Assembly: GCA_024305745.1 (NCBI GenBank)
Contig: JAHRBS010000004.1
Coordinates: 1,550,001-1,614,000 of the forward strand
Origin: Polyporus tsugae
Taxonomy: Eukaryota; Basidiomycota; Agaricomycetes; Polyporales; Polyporaceae
DNA: 64,000 nucleotides
Direction of reading: 5' to 3'
The position numbers and the translations under genes are program-made. The notes under the pieces were generated by a model. The model was not told the DNA's origin. It did no database searches and saw only the letters and a program-made list of their open reading frames with translations. Shown here piece after piece: positions 1 to 14,111 of this stretch (the stretch's first letter is position 1; every line of letters begins with the position of its first letter).

Positions 1-1001
1 AACGCTGTAGATGGCGCATAAGTAGAAATGGCTGTGAGTCCACAAAGATAAGCGCATAGCGGGTCTGGGCAACGTACTGCCATAGATTACTGGGAGGATA
101 TAGGCACTGAGCTGAAGAAGGAGTCAGTCCTGGTATTACCTGCCAGAGTAGGATGTGAGACTGACATTCTGGTCGGGGTTCGTAGACGTGATGTCTATGA
201 ATCTATTTTGCAGGAACCTGGGCCGTGGTTGGTCAGAAGAGGTTGCCGACGATGCCTAAAGGACGCCCACTTGTTCCAGAAGAACCTGTCGTCGGCCTAG
301 CACAACGATGTCAGCATTTCCAACAGGGATGTGTGTAGAAATGCTGCACTCACAATTTCCCAGAGAGCCTTATCCCCGTCCTCCTGCAAGGTCATCCACT
401 GCGCCTGCAGTCTCCTGGTAATATCCCAACCATAGCTGAAAAAGAACGTGCCGCCCTGCAGGTGTGACTGTACGAGGGCCAAAAGGTGCGACTCCACGAC
501 GTTCGGAGGGCTTTGGACAGAGACATCGGGGTTGAGAGGAAGGATGTCGTACTCCGTGGCGCGATAGATGTTCTGCCGCATTATGTGGCCACGCAGCTCG
601 CGACCGGTGATGACGATAATGTATTCTGCTGCAGAGCATATTGGTTATACGTAGGGACAGCATGGTAGGAAGACGTACACATTGCCAACGATATCATCCC
701 GTATATGCCATATATTGTCTTCACGGAGCGTTCGGCATTTGCGGGCAATGGGGTGTTGGGTGCTGGAAGCGTTGATTCGCTCCGGTTCCCCTGTAGACAA
801 AGATTGGGACTTACCATTAAGCACGACATCGCCAGAATTACGGTATATCGTCAAGGACCGCGCCCCTACTGGCTCGACGGGCACGAAGGTATACGTCTCG
901 TTGCCGTCTATGTACCTATGCCATGTTCTGTCAGCGCATATATGCATCAGAATATCAACCAATCTCGCGCACAAGTTCAGCCTCTGGTGTACGGGCTTCA
1001 T
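1..1001 (-). CDS. SAC1: SAC1-type phosphoinositide phosphatase (5' part; runs off the left edge)
   Basis: This is the amino-terminal part of a Sac1-family phosphoinositide phosphatase, an ER/Golgi membrane enzyme that removes phosphate from PtdIns4P in yeast. The start at 999-1001 gives MKPVHQRLNL. A short intron (916-972) then leads to YIDGNETYTF, and later exons read KTIYGIYGMISLA, IIVITGRELRGHIM, IYRATEYDILPLNP and GGTFFFSYGWDITRRLQ near base 430. ADDRFFWNK and a FLQNRFIDI segment lie near 200-290, and ILPVIYG lies near 85. These match the order of conserved blocks in the SAC domain. The catalytic CX5R motif and the C-terminal membrane anchor would lie beyond base 1, so activity cannot be judged here. 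It is head to head with LEA1, 196 bases away. Family assignment is firm; the individual intron edges are my reading. Confidence 0.9.
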
Positions 1002-1197
1002 GGTGGAGGTGGCGAGCGGCAGGGAGCAGCAGGAAGGTGGGAGGGTCTAGGAATGATACAGCAGGACTGGCAGGCGCAGGCGCAGCGCGGAGGCGCGTCG
1101 AGTGTGTGTGATTGCGCGCCCCACGTGCGCAAAAGGCCGCCAAACTCAGTTTCGCTTGGTCCAACGCCTCAGGCTCGTTCCTCGACGCCCGCCCACC

Positions 1198-2119
1198 ATG
1201 AAGCTCACCCCGGAGTTCATCCACTCGGTTCCGTCCACGCTAAACCCGGTAAAAGAGCGACAGCTCGACCTTAGAGGTGCGTTCAGGACCCCACGCGCCG
1301 AATGGCTCACTAGAAGTTCGGCTCACAGGATACACCATCCCTGCCATTGAAAATCTTGGTATAACCAAGGTGCGCGCCCCTGCCTCTCCATGCATTGCTG
1401 TGGAGGAATATTCACAATTGAATCGTGGTCGTGCGCGCAGGACCAGCATGATTGTATAGATTTCACAGACAATTCGATTGTCGTCTTGGGGAACATTCCC
1501 CTTCTCCGCCGCTTGCGCACGATCCTGCTCGCGAACAACCGAATATCATCCATCTCTCAATCCCTGCACTTGTCTGTGCCCAACCTCACCACCCTTGTGC
1601 TCACGAACAACAACATCGCCGAACTAGGCGACCTCGAGCCTCTCAAGGACGTCAAGTCGCTGCAGTACTTGTCCCTGCTTGGGAATCCCGTACGGGAAAA
1701 GAAGTGGTACCGGGAGTGGCTTGCGTGGCGTATTCCTAGTCTGAGAGTGCTTGATTTCCAAAGGATTCGCGACAAGGTGCGTTTCGCCAGTTTTGGCCCC
1801 GTATGCTTGATCCTCACGCTCCATCTGAACGTAGGAGAGGCAAGCTGCAAAAGCTCTGTTCCTGACCGCGGATAACCTCCCAACACAGCTGGCGACCACG
1901 ATCTCGCAGACCGTGTCAAATCACTCGTCAAAACCGCCGGTGACGACGGACGAGCCCAAACCCGCACCCAAGGGCAAGGCGGGAAGACTTATGTCGAAGG
2001 AGGAGGCGGACAAGGTCCGGGAGGCGATCTCGCGCGCGACCTCCGTAGAGGAGATCAGGCGATTGGAGCGGATGCTGAAGGAGGGATTCTTGCCGGGGAT
2101 GGATGCGGTTGGTGCTTGA
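1198..2119 (+). CDS. LEA1: U2 snRNP A' leucine-rich repeat protein (Lea1)
   Basis: This is the fungal orthologue of U2A'/Lea1, the LRR protein that pairs with U2B'' and binds stem-loop IV of U2 snRNA in the spliceosome. I read four exons at 1198-1276, 1329-1369, 1441-1776 and 1835-2119. The joins give a continuous frame: MKLTPEFI, then ELDLRG-like QLDLRG, YTIPAIENLG, CIDFTDNSI, PLLRRLRTILLANNRI, LTTLVLTNNNIAELGDLEPL, SLQYLSLLGNPVREKKWYR and PSLRVLDFQRIRDKER. The LRR blocks and the capping motif after them match human SNRPA1. The C-terminal tail contains RLMSKEEADKVREAI and an EEIRRLERMLKEG segment, typical of the family. The start lies in a good context (cccaccATG). It converges on the DUF4149 gene, with about 200 bases between the two stop codons. 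Confidence 0.95.
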
Positions 2120-2319
2120 ACTTGTATCATCAATGTGTATCATTCTCTCGATGTTTTCACTTTGCTCTCATTCACCCTCACGAATGCACAAGACGATGCT
2201 GGCGCGTGATGATCCATGATCCATATTCCGTTTCTAAAGCGAATAAGACGACTTGTAGCAGGAAGATATATACATATACAAGCAAGATAGCCAGTATAGC
2301 AGACGATACGTCAAAAGAT

Positions 2320-3150
2320 TCACGATAAGATGTTCTTGATGCCTGCCCCAACGTTGCCAATGTACAGGCCATGGAATGCCAATGCAATGAAAGCAGTCAG
2401 GTTTGCAAGAGAGCTCAGACCATGAAGCTGAGCGAATGCCTTGTTCAATGTCTTCATCTGCTCGGAGACCTGCGGGGTGTAGGAGTCGTTAAGCGGACTA
2501 GCACTGCAGGACAGCATGAAGAGTGTCGTACCGCAGGCTCGTTGTAGGCTTTGCCCTCCTCCTTCTCAAGCTTGTGCCGCTTAAACATGGTCCTATACGG
2601 CTGATAAGTATCCCCGTCCCTATATCCCGAGGGCTATTGGCAATGAAATATACTCACTTGCTGGTCAGTGGGCCAATGACAAAGTGGTTAACCACCTGAC
2701 ACAGCAATACGGTCGCAAGGGTGTACGCCTGAGAGACGTCGGCGACCGCCGGTTGGAGGTAATGGGTAAGAACGAGGGGGTGACTCCACGACCAGAGAGC
2801 AAGGAGCCCGGAGGACAACCCTATGCTGATTGCGAAATAAATGGGGAATGTGCGGTGCTGGAGGGCTCCAAATTGTTGCCTAGGAAGAGTCCTTACGGCA
2901 ATGACGCCTTTGAAGGTAACGCGCGACCATGATGAGGTTCGGAATAGTACGACGAAGCATATAGGAGTGCATACCTCCAATGAAGGTTACCCAGAGAGCT
3001 GCGCTCGAGGCTTCAGTGACACATTACTCAAGTGCAGTGCGAGCAGTACGTACTCATTCCAAACAGCCATGCAAATCCAACCTGATATGTTCCTTGCACG
3101 CTGAAGAGAGCGCGAAGTGAAGACCAGGAAAGCGTCAAAACCTCAGCCAT
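2320..3150 (-). CDS. DUF4149 / TMEM205-like four-helix membrane protein
   Basis: This small integral membrane protein is of the DUF4149 (TMEM205-like) family; its molecular function is not established. The start at 3148-3150 gives MAEVLTLSWSSLRALF. A TYQVGFAWLFGMSLWVTFIGG segment is split by a short intron and precedes the family signature RQQFGALQHRTFPIYF, then two hydrophobic stretches (SIGLSSGLLALWSW; TLATVLLCQVVNHFVIGPLTSK). The last exons carry KTMFKRHKLEKEEGKAYNE and LNKAFAQLHGLSSLANLTAF, the second family signature. It ends in a final hydrophobic segment and a short tail. Four membrane segments and both FGxLQ...FPxYF and LNxxFxxxHGxSSLxNL motifs support the call. A TATAAA motif sits 73 bases upstream of the start. 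Confidence 0.88.
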
Positions 3151-3222
3151 GGTGGATTCGCGGTCTTCAGTTGTCAGTGGAGAGTTGAGAAGTGTGCGCA
3201 ACCGCTAAGCACCGCCGAGGGG

Positions 3223-3228
3223 TTTATA
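3223..3228 (-). promoter_or_regulatory. TATA box upstream of the DUF4149 gene
   Basis: TATAAA on the minus strand, 73 bases before the ATG at 3150, is a usual distance for a fungal core promoter. Confidence 0.5.
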
Positions 3229-3239
3229 AGGAAGAAGGA

Positions 3240-4220
3240 CGGGAAAGATACGCAAGCAGGATGTGGTCCTGGGAAGAGGAATGAGTCGGGTGATTGAAGC
3301 TGGATGCGACGCGCCCTCCCTGCACGAAATCACGCTCACGTGTGCGGGGCGCCGTGGCCCCAGATCGTCCCAGGCCAACCGCTTCTTACCTCTAACTCCC
3401 ATGATAGTCACCATGTTTGCTAACGATATATGTCGTCAAACACGCTGACAGAGACGCGAAGCGATCCTCGACAGGGATTGAATTCTATGTTACTTACACC
3501 ATAGTCATGATGATCTTGGCGTTTCCGTGGGCGAATTCGTTCAAGTTGAAGAGAACTCCCAATGGGATCCAAGGTCCACTCGTACATATAACCATCTCCC
3601 ACGGCAAGATTCGAGGTCAGATCAGCTCGCTGACCTATTCAGTCATTTTGAATCCATAGGTGGATCGAACGGGAGGGTAACCTACAGTGAGTCATCCAAA
3701 GTACGTTTACTGTGGTTCCGAATCGTTAGGAGGTCCCGAAGCATTTGGCTCCTCTATATACGTAGTACGTGCTCTCCCTGGCCATCTTGCATCACCAACG
3801 CCGTCTAAGCTGTAGGTGGCGATACGCGAAGTTCGACGGACCCCATAGGCATACCGAAGGTGTTACCTGCCGTATCGTCAGTATGTGTTATATCCCTGCA
3901 CAAGGCCCAGGACGCTAACACCTTCGTCCCTCAGGACGAACTGCTTGGGCGCCGTGGAATGGCGTGGAAAGGGACCAGAGTCCTCGCACTTCTGTCCGTT
4001 AGCAAACGCAACATACAAACCCGCTAGGTCGAGTGAGCCCGTTCTTCTTCGGTTCCTCGGATTTCCAGGAGGCTCACACCCGGGCCGATGCACGAACATG
4101 AATACCTCATAAGGCTTGATATACCGCAGCCGCCAAGTTAGCCTCTGCGTAAATATGTCCGGCAGCTCAATCCTAGAACTAACAAATCCGAACCGGAGGC
4201 TGGGTGGTTAGCCACGGGGG
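3240..4220. other. Stretch without an assignable gene
   Basis: No recognised family is visible on either strand. Two minus-strand stretches look protein-like. One is around 3503-3600 (reading GPWIPLGVLFNLNEFAHGN, followed by a good GTAAGT donor). The other is around 3810-4030 (GLYVAFANGQKCEDSG and, in another frame, NTFGMPMGSVELRV). They could be exons of one minus-strand gene or of a decayed gene. I could not join them into a convincing model. Confidence 0.3.
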
Positions 4221-4227
4221 AGAAGGC

Positions 4228-4233
4228 TATAAA
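4228..4233 (+). promoter_or_regulatory. Candidate TATA box with pyrimidine-rich leader
   Basis: TATAAA is followed by about 100 bases of C/T-rich sequence (4258-4335) and an ATG at 4337, the usual layout of a strongly expressed fungal promoter. The reading frame after the ATG is not recognisable, so the gene it would drive is unknown. Confidence 0.35.
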
Positions 4234-4239
4234 GAGCCA

Positions 4240-5690
4240 CCGTGGCCGCGCATCTGTCCTCATTCTCAACCACAATCTTCCACCGCTGCGATCATCATCG
4301 TCGCTGCCATCTCCATTGCTACCTCCACGACCAATCATGTCACGCGATAAATTCACTTCAGCGAATCGACAAACCGATAAAACCCATATCCAAACCCATA
4401 TCCACATTCTCGCCAGCATACCTACGCGCCGACTCCGAAGCGTTCCGCACGCCTCATCTTTTCGCAAGACGACTCGTCAACGTTCGCCTCTCATGCCTCT
4501 GTTCTTGTTCCATCCTACTCGTCCTCCTGACCTGACCTGACCCGTCGGGGACGGCGTGTCGGACACGTGTCTGCACGCCGCGTCCTCGACGCCCGCTTTC
4601 GACTTCGCTTTTCCCTTCCATAGTTTCGGCGACCCGCCACGCGAAACATTCACCCCATGGTCCAGTCAGCTCCTCAGGCCAATACAGACGACTCCTACTG
4701 TCGCGTCGCCTTCTCGTCAGCCTCCCTTCTTGCTTCAAGCGTTAGGCTATGCCGTGCATTACGCACGGGAGCGATCGCGGAAGGACGCCTAGTGAGTGCT
4801 GCGCTCATATTATGCGTTTCGCCAGATCTCTGACCGATGACCTCTACCGCACTGTCAAAGGCCAAGTTGGCACATACGAGCACCGTTCGCCCGCCTCAGC
4901 GCATTATGACGGTGGGACGTCTCGCATCCACATCGTCCTCAAGCATGGATACCCTTCTTCTACACGCACCAAGGCGTCATGCCCCTGCCGCTTACGGCGT
5001 CGCGGCAGCATCGTGCTTGAAGGGTGCACTTGGTAAGTAGCTCTCGCCATATTTTCACAGATCTTTGTCTGATATCGTGATTGGGATTGGGATGACAGCT
5101 GAGGTCGGTTGGACAAACACGACAGCTGATCGCCAGACCCCGCGGGACTGGTGCAGGATTCGTCGATGGTCGCGCACGCATTGCCTCTCACTTCCTGCCT
5201 TCGGCCGAGGCGTGGGGTGGAACCAGAGGGATGCGTCGGGGCGCTGTCGGGCTTTGGCGTTGGTTTCCGCCGGGTCGTCGATGGGAGGGTCTGCGAGGTC
5301 GATGTCAGTCGGGAGAAATGAAAAAAACCCCGGGCGCGCAGGTGCACGATCACCGAGTTCGTCATGTACAGGCCGTCCGGCCCAAAAACACGCAATAACA
5401 GAAAATTGTCAACTCGGAATTGGACTTGTATCGGGTACCCAAACCGCCTGTGAATGCGAGCGTCATGGTTTGAGGCGGTGACAGGAAGTACATTTGCGTT
5501 TGAGTGGAGGCGAAGGGCGTCGAAGACATCGCGAGGAGGGACGAGTTCGTATGCGCGACGACATGCGAGGGCTAATACACACAACATAATACATGTTCGA
5601 TGGCGTCGACTCACAGACATCCCGTGAGGTGTGATGATGACTGACAACGGGAAGAGCGTGAAGAAGAGCGTGAAAGCGTGCGGGAGAGAA
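4240..5690. other. Stretch without an assignable gene
   Basis: Several medium open frames overlap here on both strands (for example the minus frame over 4904-5830, which is partly a shadow of CSN6 exons). None shows a known domain. A plus-strand frame from an ATG at 4659 could be a short exon of a gene started by the TATA at 4228, but no continuation was found. Confidence 0.3.
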
Positions 5691-5691
5691 T

Positions 5692-7047
5692 CTAGTGGAA
5701 CCGGTCGAAGTCGGACGGCCGGCCCATCATGCCTCGTCGCCTGGGACCGCCTCCGCGCTCCTCTCGGGTTGCCGTCAGGACGACGTGTCTGTCGACGAGC
5801 TGCATAGCGCAAGATCATGAGCACCGGCAAGAGGTATCACGATGAAAACATACCTCGTTCAGGATATTGGAAGACTTCGTAAGGGTTGCGAGGTAGGCGG
5901 TGAGCTGGACGTCCTCGTACTCAGTGTCGAACTCTTCGCGGAATCCCTTGTTCTCGCTTGCAGGCAGTGAGGCGATGAGGGCCGAAAGTGCGCGGAGGGT
6001 AGCATCATCTTTCTTTGCCGAACCTGTCAAAATCATCAAGGAGGGGCTTCCAACAGGGGTGCGAGAGGACCGACCTGCGATGACTTCTGTAACGTATCGC
6101 GTGAGAAGCATAATACGGTCGTGGAGCATCTTCACAGCTGCACGCTGTGTTGCCAGGTGAGACTCCACTGCCCCATGGTGAGCACTTCAAGGCATGAATG
6201 CATAGGTGCTTGAGTACTCACAGCTCGTGCCTCCCTCCCCACCCTTTGCGGTCCAATCGACGGCAATGCGTTCCGCCTCACCGGTCTCTACGGAGTAGGT
6301 CGCCTCAATGAATACAGAACGCGTCTTGCGATCACGAATCTCAATAGTCGGCTCGAAGGCCTTCAGTGGCAATGATTGGCCAGAGGCGTCTGAAGCTGCG
6401 GCGAATACCGTCGAGGGCTGCATGATTAGGAGGAGTGGCGTGGAGCTGTAGGCTGTGAACTGTGAGAGGGATGAATACCGTCCCATGCTGGTCAAGATTT
6501 CCAAGCTCACCTGTTCATGGAGGGCGATGTGTCGTGATGTAGGACGTTCCGCCACGGTGTACCATCCGATGAACTCAAGCGAGGGGAAGACTTGTTTGTC
6601 TATATTATAGGAGTATCGGCCACCTTTGAGGCCAGTGCATACAGGACGCGAAAGCACGTACATTGCTCTTTCCGAGTGACAAGGAAACCCTGGTCAACGG
6701 TGACGCCGTCGGGTTCAATGGCAAGCTCGAAGCTGTTCACAATCTCGACATCCCGGCCGTTTTGCGTTCCAAGGAGTGCTCCCAGCACTAGAGATAGATC
6801 TTAATCACCATATAACTATAACAAAGCTCTGATATGTACCGAACGGGAGTTGTGTCTTGGTCTGGAGTCTTAGTCGGGTAAGATGTTCGGAGATATTGAG
6901 AATTGGCAAGGGGTGCCTGAGGATTACGCGTCAGTGGCTGCGGGAGTGCGAAACAACGAGTGCGAGGACGCACAGAGCAAGAGAGAGGCCTGAAGTGGTG
7001 GTGGATGGCAGAACAACAGGCAGCTCATCGGTGTCCATCGAGGCCAT
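5692..7047 (-). CDS. CSN6: COP9 signalosome subunit 6 (MPN-domain, non-catalytic)
   Basis: Csn6 is a structural MPN subunit of the COP9 signalosome, which removes Nedd8/Rub1 from cullin ligases; it pairs with the catalytic Csn5. The first exon starts at 7047 with MASMDTDELPVVLP and joins, across a short intron, to LHPLPILNISEHLTRLR, a hallmark of the family. It is followed by GALLGTQNGRDVEIVNSFEL. Then come KQVFPSLEFIGWYTVAERP, LLLIMQPSTV and a C-terminal helical part with LATQRAAVKMLHDRIMLLTRY and TEYEDVQLTAYLATLTKSSN. The JAMM zinc motif expected in Csn5 is absent, as is normal for Csn6. The last exon ends RGMMGRPSDFDRFH before the stop at 5692-5694. Total is about 320 residues, near the family's usual length. 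It shares a 209-base promoter with MCM5. Confidence 0.93.
6926..6931. promoter_or_regulatory. ACGCGT (MluI cell-cycle box-like) site upstream of MCM5
   Basis: ACGCGT lies inside CSN6 intron 1, about 330 bases before the MCM5 start. This hexamer is the MBF binding site that controls G1/S genes, including MCM genes, in ascomycete yeasts. Use in this organism is inference. Confidence 0.3.
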
Positions 7048-7256
7048 GGTCGTCAGTATCGAGGAGTCTTAGTCGGTACGCAGGGGGTACTCGTTGTGTA
7101 GGCGCCCAGGTATGTGGACAGATGACGACACGTGCGGGTGGAAAGTGCCGGCGACGCGAACGAGCCTGCCCTGAATGCTCATTTGTGGCTCGCGACTCTC
7201 GCGTCGCGCTCCTCCGCCTTGTCCTCCTCCTTGTTCCCCCTCCTTTCTTCGCCACC
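7048..7256. promoter_or_regulatory. Shared bidirectional promoter between CSN6 and MCM5
   Basis: Only 209 bases separate the two start codons, so both core promoters must lie here or reach into the first exons or introns. The MCM5-proximal part is C/T-rich and ends in gccaccATG. No TATA box is visible. Confidence 0.6.
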
Positions 7257-10058
<2,802 letters not shown>

Positions 10059-10289
10059 GATATCTTGGGGTCCTTGTTGCGTGGGTCCTTGTTTTCGTCT
10101 GCTATCTCGTCATGCTGTAGAACGTCATGTATCTGTATTATCGTCATGCGTAATGTAACACTACATCGTTCCCGTACGATGCCACGTCACTGCAGGAGCA
10201 GCTGTCGGTCGTTGGCAAGATATGTCGTACAGTATCCGTCGTCCAGAATGAGTGGTGGTGAAGGAAAGCTCGTATGAAGCAACTCGGTA

Positions 10290-10827
10290 TTACTCGATCG
10301 TCCGAGCCGTCTGAACCTCGGGGTCCAACTTTCTCGGCGGGAAGTTTTGCAGCGGCTCTCTAACAAGCAACACACCACATCGTCAGTTCTCTCTGTCACA
10401 TTCTGTGCAATACACAACACAAAGAACACCCACGTCCTAACGTCCCAGACGTCCTCGCTGCTCTTGTGCGCGCGTCGGCGGGCCCACCACTCAGCGCGTC
10501 GCCGAATCCACACGTCGCGCTTCTCCTCGGGGTGCATGCCCTTGAGGCTCATGCAGAACTTGAATTCCTCCAGTTTCGGCGAACACGTTGCCATCTCGCC
10601 GTAGCGGTACAGCGACCGCGATTGCGAGCTAATGACTGCCAAAAACACCGTTCCTGGTTAGTCCGCTGCTGCTTGACTGTATCGGGCAGTAAGCACTAAC
10701 CATTGCAAAGCAGGAAGTCGTCGAACAGCTTCATGCATCCCGGAACATCTTCTGGGGTCGGATGAAGCTTCTGCAAACGCTCTTCTTCTTGCCTGATGAG
10801 CTCTGGATTTGAATGGTCGGCCTTCAT
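10290..10827 (-). CDS. DUF3128 / Emi1-like small protein
   Basis: This is a small cysteine-containing protein of the DUF3128 family, which includes yeast Emi1. Members are linked to early meiotic induction and mitochondrial function, but no reaction is known. The start at 10825-10827 gives MKADHSNPELIRQEEERLQ. Then comes GCMKLFDDFLLCN, an intron, and the family core RSLYRYGEMATCSPKLEEF with KFCMSLKGMHPEEKRDVWIR and RRAEWWARRRAHKSSEDVWD. After a second intron the last exon reads EPLQNFPPRKLDPEVQTART and stops at 10290-10292. The paired cysteines (GC, LLCN, TCS, FKFC) fit a CHCH-like layout. It is convergent with MCM5, with about 230 bases between stop codons. Confidence 0.85.
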
Positions 10828-10981
10828 TTTCGGAAGTATACAACGGTGAGGTCAACCGGCAGCGGTATGTTGCTGTTTCCCTTATGGTAGGCCCTGTGAC
10901 GCAGTAGCAGGAGGTTGATGAAAGATGCAGTTGCAACGAGATCGTGCCAAAGATAGATGGCAAAAAAGTTTGTATTTTATC

Positions 10982-11065
10982 GCCCGCCTAGCTCAATCGG
11001 ATAGAGCGTCAGACTCTTACTAGCGGGTGATCTGAAGGCTGCGAGTTCGACCCTCGCGGTGGGCT
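10982..11065 (+). tRNA. tRNA-Lys(CUU) with a 10-base intron
   Basis: This is an 84-base gene. The acceptor stem GCCCGCC pairs with GGTGGGC, and the D arm is AGCTCAATCGGATAGAGC. The anticodon stem TCAGA pairs with TCTGA around a loop CTCTTA...A with anticodon CTT. The T arm is GCGAG TTCGACC CTCGC. The 10 extra bases (ctagcgggtg) sit between positions 37 and 38, the canonical place of nuclear tRNA introns. T-rich stretches downstream (11071-11090) can act as the Pol III stop. A near-identical copy lies at 27197. Confidence 0.93.
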
Positions 11066-11279
11066 AGTCTGTTTTATGACTTTTTCTCTCTCCCTACAAT
11101 CTGAATTTCAGAGATCGATATCAACCTCCCAGGCTTGTTCCTGACAAGAACCATCAAGTTCGATAATATCCACACAATCGCTTACAGAATACAATATAAT
11201 ACACTACTCTGCTATCTTACAAGCCAACGAGGCAGCGAACTTGGGATACAACCACACATGGTCACAGCATCCACGTCGC

Positions 11280-14056
11280 TTAATAGGGAACCTTGGTGGT
11301 GAGGCCATCGAGCTCGCGTTGGAAGCAGCGATGCTTGCTGAGCTCGTGCGCGAAGTTGGAGACGAAGCCTCTCTCGCACTGCTTGATGGTAAGGATATCC
11401 GCCGCCGCCGACGCAACGTCGTATTTACCAGCGGTGACGACACCGTACGAGGTCGTAACGTGGTCGCTGCTGAGGTCGGCTGCGAACTGCACGTTCGGCA
11501 ATTTGACAGCCTCGCGAAGGAAAACCACCCCTGGTACAAAGTCGTCAGGATCGGCGGCGAACGTCAACGCGACCACGGGAACTAACCTTCGCCAAGCGCA
11601 CCGATGGTCTTGCAGTGGCCGAATGCCTCTCGCACCCAGTGTACGCAACGGCCGCTATCATCGAGCGCCTGCGCATGCTTCGCGCCACCCGGGATGATGA
11701 CGGCGTCGAAGAGCGTGCTGCGCTGACCCTCCCAGTGGTGATCCGCGCCATACCCTACACCCTTTCCAACCTCCTCTCCGGCAGGATAAACGGGGCCGCG
11801 ACGTGGTCCCACAACCCAAGTGGTCGCTGAACCGGCCGTGAGCAATGCGCGGATTGCCACCACCTCGCCGACGTTGAAACCGTCGGCAACCAAGATGGCG
11901 ATCCTGCGAGACTTGATCGTAGGGTCCTTCGGCGCGAATTCTAACTGGGAGAGCCTAGTGGCCTTGTGCCCGGGATTGGGATGGATGGGCTTTTCGGGAA
12001 CCACTCCTCCGACATTGATCGCAACTTGCTTTGCGAGATCGTAGTCGACGTTGTGAAGCAGCTTGGTGTACGATTCGTACACAGTAGGATCGTCGCAGTG
12101 GCTCAGCTCGAAGGAGTAGGCAGAGACGAGATGCGCCTTCTCGACGTCCGACAAAGAGTTGAAGAACATTTGCGCTTGCTTGAAGTGCTCCTGGAACTTG
12201 GCGCCGCGAACACGTTGCTTGATACCGGTGACTTTCTGTGGATACCTATATACGCCGCATTGTGTTACAGTTCGACACGAGGATGACGACGAAGCCACTT
12301 ACTCGACGTAACCTCCTTCCTTCACAGACACTGGTCCAGTCTGTTCGAAGCGGTTCGGCCAGTAGTTCATGCCCTTTGTGATCTTGTGCCTCTTCTGGCC
12401 GTCGCGTTGATGGTTCAAGACCGGACAAACCGGGCGGTTGATAGGAATCTCCTGCCAGTTCACGCCCAAGCGAGTGATCTGGGTGTCGAAATAAGAGAAA
12501 TTACGGCCCTGGAGTAGAGGATCATCGCTGAAACTGATGCCCGGGACGACGTTCGCGGTGCAGAATGCCACCTGCTCGACTTCCGTGAAGAACTCGTCGA
12601 CCGTGCGATTGAGGACCATTTCGCCGATGATTTCCACGGGTACGAGGTTTTCCGGCCAGACCTTCGTGGCGTCCAAGATGTCGAACTCGAAGTCGTTCTC
12701 CTTCTCTTCCGGAATAACCTGTATGCCGAAGGACCACTTCGGATACGCGCCGGTGGTGATGGCTTCTTCAAGGTCTTTGCGGTGGAAATCTGTTCATCTA
12801 TGAGCTAGACCAAGATACGTTTAGCTCTGAAAAAGCATACCGGGGTCCTGTCCGCTTATCTTGAGAGCTTCGTCCCACAGGAGACTGTGCACCCCAAGCT
12901 CAGGAATCCAGTGGAATTTGACGAAAAAGCGCTTTCCTTGCGCGTTCACCAAAGTGACTATTACGTTGGTTGTGAGACAAGGCTTCCGGCGCAAAGGAAA
13001 ATGTCTTACATGTGTTGACGCCAAATCCTTGCATCATACGGAAAGAGCGGGGAATGGCGCGGTCAGACATGATCCAGGTGACCATGTGGGCAGCTAGCCG
13101 AAGGAATGGGTCAGATGTTCCTGGAGTGGAATCGCCGAACGCACTTTCGGGAGTCAAGCCCGCAAAATCCCAGAAGCTGTTGTGAGCTGATTGCCCCTGG
13201 GGAACTTCATTGTGGGGCTCCGGCTTGACGGCGTGGACGACGTCGGGGAACTTGATGGCATCCTGAATAAAGAAGACGGGGATGTTGTTGCCGACGATGT
13301 CCCAATTACCCTCGTCGGTGTAAAATTTCGTTGCGAACCCACGAACGTCACGGACGGTGTCCTGTACAGCGGGAGTGTGAGCTAATAGCTCAAGGGCAAG
13401 GTCTGTAAGGTGTACTCACGGCCCCTCCTCGAGACGATTGAACAGTACTGAAACGCACGAACGTCGGGGTGATCCTTGACGGGTCCGTCAAAACAGGGGC
13501 ATAGGTGTACTTCGAGGCCCGGTTGTCATAGACCTACACGTATATGCGCATAAGCGCATAAAATCAACGATCCGAACGAACGCATACCTTGAAGTACCCA
13601 TGGGCACCCGTGCCACGGGCATGGACGACACGCTGCGAGCGGTTTGAGAACCGATTTTAGGATCACCCCAGACACTCCGACCCACCTCTGGAATGCGTTC
13701 GTGATCGAATCGCATGATCTTCTCTCTGGCCATCTGTGAAACACGTTTGAGGAGGGTACTCGGACAACTGTTCGAACTGTCGTACCTGGTCCTCCAAGAG
13801 CGACGGCCCCGGACGATTACCGTCGGCCGCCGTCAACCTAAGCGCATACTCGAGGGGTTAGATATCGAACAATTCACAGGACGTATGGAACGCACCAGTT
13901 GTCTGTGTCTGATACATAGACGCCGTGGTCCGTAGTAATACCCTTTCGAGGTGGTTTTCCGAGGTCGATAGTCTCTTTGGCGAGGTCGGCGACCTTGGCA
14001 GTTTCCCCAGTGAGGGAGGTGTAGGCTTCTTTCACGGCACCGATGGTGGAAGACAT
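11280..14056 (-). CDS. Large-subunit (clade 2) catalase with C-terminal DJ-1/PfpI-like domain
   Basis: This haem catalase breaks down hydrogen peroxide. The start at 14054-14056 gives [19 protein letters not shown]. Exons then read [28 protein letters not shown] and [16 protein letters not shown]. The haem-side histidine block [19 protein letters not shown] follows, split at ERIPE/RVVHA by an intron. Next come [37 protein letters not shown] with the catalytic Asn, and [19 protein letters not shown] with the proximal Tyr. The extra C-terminal part ([45 protein letters not shown]) is the flavodoxin/DJ-1-like domain of large catalases. The final exon ends [10 protein letters not shown]. The estimated length of about 740 residues fits large-subunit fungal catalases rather than the short peroxisomal type. 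At least eight introns are present. Clade 2 catalases are often secreted or stress-induced; I see no clear signal peptide at this start. Confidence 0.93.
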
Positions 14057-14105
14057 TATGGCGAAGGTAGTAGGGAAGTTCTCCGAGATGCGTGGCGAGA
14101 CGAGG

Positions 14106-14111
14106 TATATA
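14106..14111 (-). promoter_or_regulatory. TATA box of the catalase gene
   Basis: A TATATA motif on the minus strand, about 50 bases before the catalase ATG. Confidence 0.5.

Noticed and set aside
4904..5830. Long minus-strand open frame of 308 codons
   Set aside because: It overlaps the CSN6 3' exons in another frame, has no domain, and its composition is that of a shadow frame in GC-rich DNA.
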